Position numbers and translations under genes: made by a program | NCBI GenBank assembly: GCA_035513995.1 | Contig: DATKBL010000198.1 | Span: 1 to 6,915 of the forward strand | Direction: 5' to 3' | DNA from: DASUTW01 sp035513995 | GTDB taxonomy: Bacteria > Actinomycetota > UBA4738 > CALAEC01 | Length of the DNA: 6,915 nt | The notes under the pieces: model-generated | Seen by the model: the letters and a program-made list of their open reading frames with translations, nothing else | Told to the model about the DNA's origin: nothing | Database searches by the model: none | Part shown: piece by piece, positions 5,715-6,915 of the stretch | Numbering within the stretch: the stretch's first letter is position 1 | How the letters are laid out: each line of letters opens with the position of its first letter

Positions 5715-6868
5715 CCGACGACGTGCAGGCCTCCTCCGGCCCGATCCGTGAGGTAGATCAGGCCGTCCTCACCCACGGCCACGTCGTCGACCTGCGAGGT
5801 CGGTTTCCCCGCGGGGGGGTCCGGGATGAAGTGCGCGATCTCGCGCGGACGCTCGGGGTCCTGGAGGTCGATCACGCGGAGGCCGGCGTTGAAGTAGGCG
5901 ACGTACACGCGATCGGTCTCGGACTTGGTGAACGGCCGGGGCTCGGCCAGGTTGTGCGGTCCGAAGCGCCCGCCGCGGTCGCAGAAGTCGCCCTCCGGGA
6001 TCGGGATGCGCGACAGTTCCCTCGGCGTGTACGGGTCCGAGACGTCGAGCACCCGGACCTGCTTCGGGATGTCCCCGCACTCGTCCACGATCGCCTCGTC
6101 GGTCACGACCACGAGGTCGCGGCCCCGGAGGGGGAGCGCGCTGTGCGTCGCGCCGCTCTCGCCCGGGCCCCAGTTGAGGTTCGCCACGAGCTGGGGCCTC
6201 GATCGGTCCGCCACGTCTAGGATCACGAGGCCAGCGTCCCACCACCCGCAGAAGAGCACGTCGCCGTCGAGGAGACCGTGGTGGAGGGCGTAGCGCCGGT
6301 CGGCCGGGAACCGCGGCCGCTCGCCGCCCCCGGCCCACATGCCCGGGTACCACCACCGTCCGGCCTCCACCGGGTCCGCCGGGTCCGAGAGATCCACGAT
6401 CAGCAGGAACTGCTCCGTGTAGCCCTCGTCGCTCCCGCTCATGTACACGTACGGCGGCTCGAAGGTCATGCGGTGCACGCCCGTCCCCTCGGTTCGGAAG
6501 AAGGCGATCTCGGTCGGGCTCGCCGGATCGGAGGCGTCGTAGACGCGGAGCCCAGGGTTCCACTCGTCGGCGCCCCCGGTCGGCTCGACGAAGGGTGGGC
6601 CCTCCCAGATCAGGTCTCGCTCGCAGTTCGCCAGCATCAGCCCGGCGCCCACGACGACCTTGTGCGAGTGCGTGCCGGGATCCCGTGGGATCTGCTTGAC
6701 GACCGTGGGACTCGAGGGGTCGGAGACGTCCACGATCGAGGTGGCGACGTCGGTCTTCCCCTGGTGGGCGACGTACACGTAGCCGCCCCCGGCGACCGAC
6801 AGCCCCATCGAGTCGCCCTTGCCGCCCAGGTCGGTGTGGCCGACGAGCTTCAGTCCTTCGGCTTCCAC
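5705..6868 (-). CDS. LVIVD-repeat beta-propeller protein
   Basis: This 387-residue protein is made of repeated blades, each with a core like LxVxDVSDPxxP. The cores start near 44, 107, 155, 213, 271 and 329, and a degenerate last one (GLHVVGW) lies at 380-386, so seven blades are likely. The N-terminus LVGHTDLGGKGDS is the usual opening of LVIVD proteins. Five blades carry a His just before or on the first, inner strand: H67/H69, H132, H196/H197, H242 and H305. D361 is at that place in the last blade. This suggests, but does not prove, a metal or active site on the central axis. No signal peptide or membrane helix is seen. The GTG at 6868 is chosen because GGAG precedes it by five bases and family homology starts there. 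The frame is nevertheless open to the window edge, so an upstream start is not excluded. It is the first visible gene of the minus-strand unit. The molecular function of the family is unsettled. Confidence 0.88.
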   Translation of the reverse strand: MEAEGLKLVGHTDLGGKGDSMGLSVAGGGYVYVAHQGKTDVATSIVDVSDPSSPTVVKQIPRDPGTHSHKVVVGAGLMLANCERDLIWEGPPFVEPTGGADEWNPGLRVYDASDPASPTEIAFFRTEGTGVHRMTFEPPYVYMSGSDEGYTEQFLLIVDLSDPADPVEAGRWWYPGMWAGGGERPRFPADRRYALHHGLLDGDVLFCGWWDAGLVILDVADRSRPQLVANLNWGPGESGATHSALPLRGRDLVVVTDEAIVDECGDIPKQVRVLDVSDPYTPRELSRIPIPEGDFCDRGGRFGPHNLAEPRPFTKSETDRVYVAYFNAGLRVIDLQDPERPREIAHFIPDPPAGKPTSQVDDVAVGEDGLIYLTDRAGGGLHVVGWA

Positions 6869-6873
6869 GAGCG

Positions 6874-6877
6874 CTCC
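6874..6877 (-). promoter_or_regulatory. Ribosome binding site deciding the GTG start of the propeller gene
   Basis: On the minus strand GGAG stands five bases before the GTG at 6866-6868. There is no ATG, GTG or TTG further upstream in frame within the window, and no in-frame stop either. This short site is therefore the main evidence that the gene starts here. Confidence 0.5.
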
Positions 6878-6900
6878 GTCAGGTTGGCATCGAGGGGTCG

Positions 6901-6915
6901 CGGACCTGAGGTCCG
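6901..6915. promoter_or_regulatory. Perfect 7-bp inverted repeat upstream of the propeller gene
   Basis: CGGACCT, one base, then AGGTCCG form a perfect dyad at the window edge, 32 bases before the propeller start codon. It could be an operator for a dimeric regulator of the minus-strand genes. As RNA it could also be a 6-bp stem with a TGA loop. It may extend past the window, so its full length is unknown. Confidence 0.45.

Overview
The window is very GC-rich coding DNA (roughly 70% G+C by eye) with tightly packed genes, GTG as well as ATG starts and strong AGGAGG-type ribosome binding sites. This fits a free-living high-GC bacterium. An actinomycete-like lineage or a GC-rich soil or metagenomic phylum is most likely, but the sequence does not fix the phylum. 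No RNA gene, insertion sequence, CRISPR array or phage gene was seen. Seven protein genes account for almost all of it.

Left arm, + strand (1-3316): the C-terminal end of an ABC importer permease of the nitrate/sulfonate/taurine type, then six bases later a TIM-barrel amidohydrolase of the ACMSD/amidohydrolase-2 family. These are followed by a cyclase/kynurenine formamidase-family metal hydrolase with features reminiscent of isatin hydrolase, and an alpha/beta hydrolase resembling the 2,6-dihydroxypseudooxynicotine hydrolase/Ayg1 group. The gaps are 6, 87 and 115 bases, so this may be one operon with internal promoters.

Right arm, - strand (6868 down to 3301): a beta-propeller protein built of LVIVD repeats, then an M20-family amidohydrolase whose start overlaps the propeller stop by 10 bases, then a 12-helix MFS transporter starting five bases after the M20 stop. 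This is a tight, probably translationally coupled three-gene unit. The two arms converge, and their last genes overlap tail to tail by 16 bases.

Together the window holds four hydrolases or lyases of unrelated folds (amidohydrolase-2, cyclase, alpha/beta hydrolase, M20), one importer, one MFS carrier and a possible metal-centred propeller. That content suggests uptake and stepwise breakdown of an organic compound with amide, lactam or keto groups, possibly an N-heterocycle. The substrate is not shown by the sequence. The most notable details are a histidine recurring at the same place in most propeller blades, the loss of the usual metal-binding Glu in the cyclase, and a perfect inverted repeat just upstream of the propeller gene.
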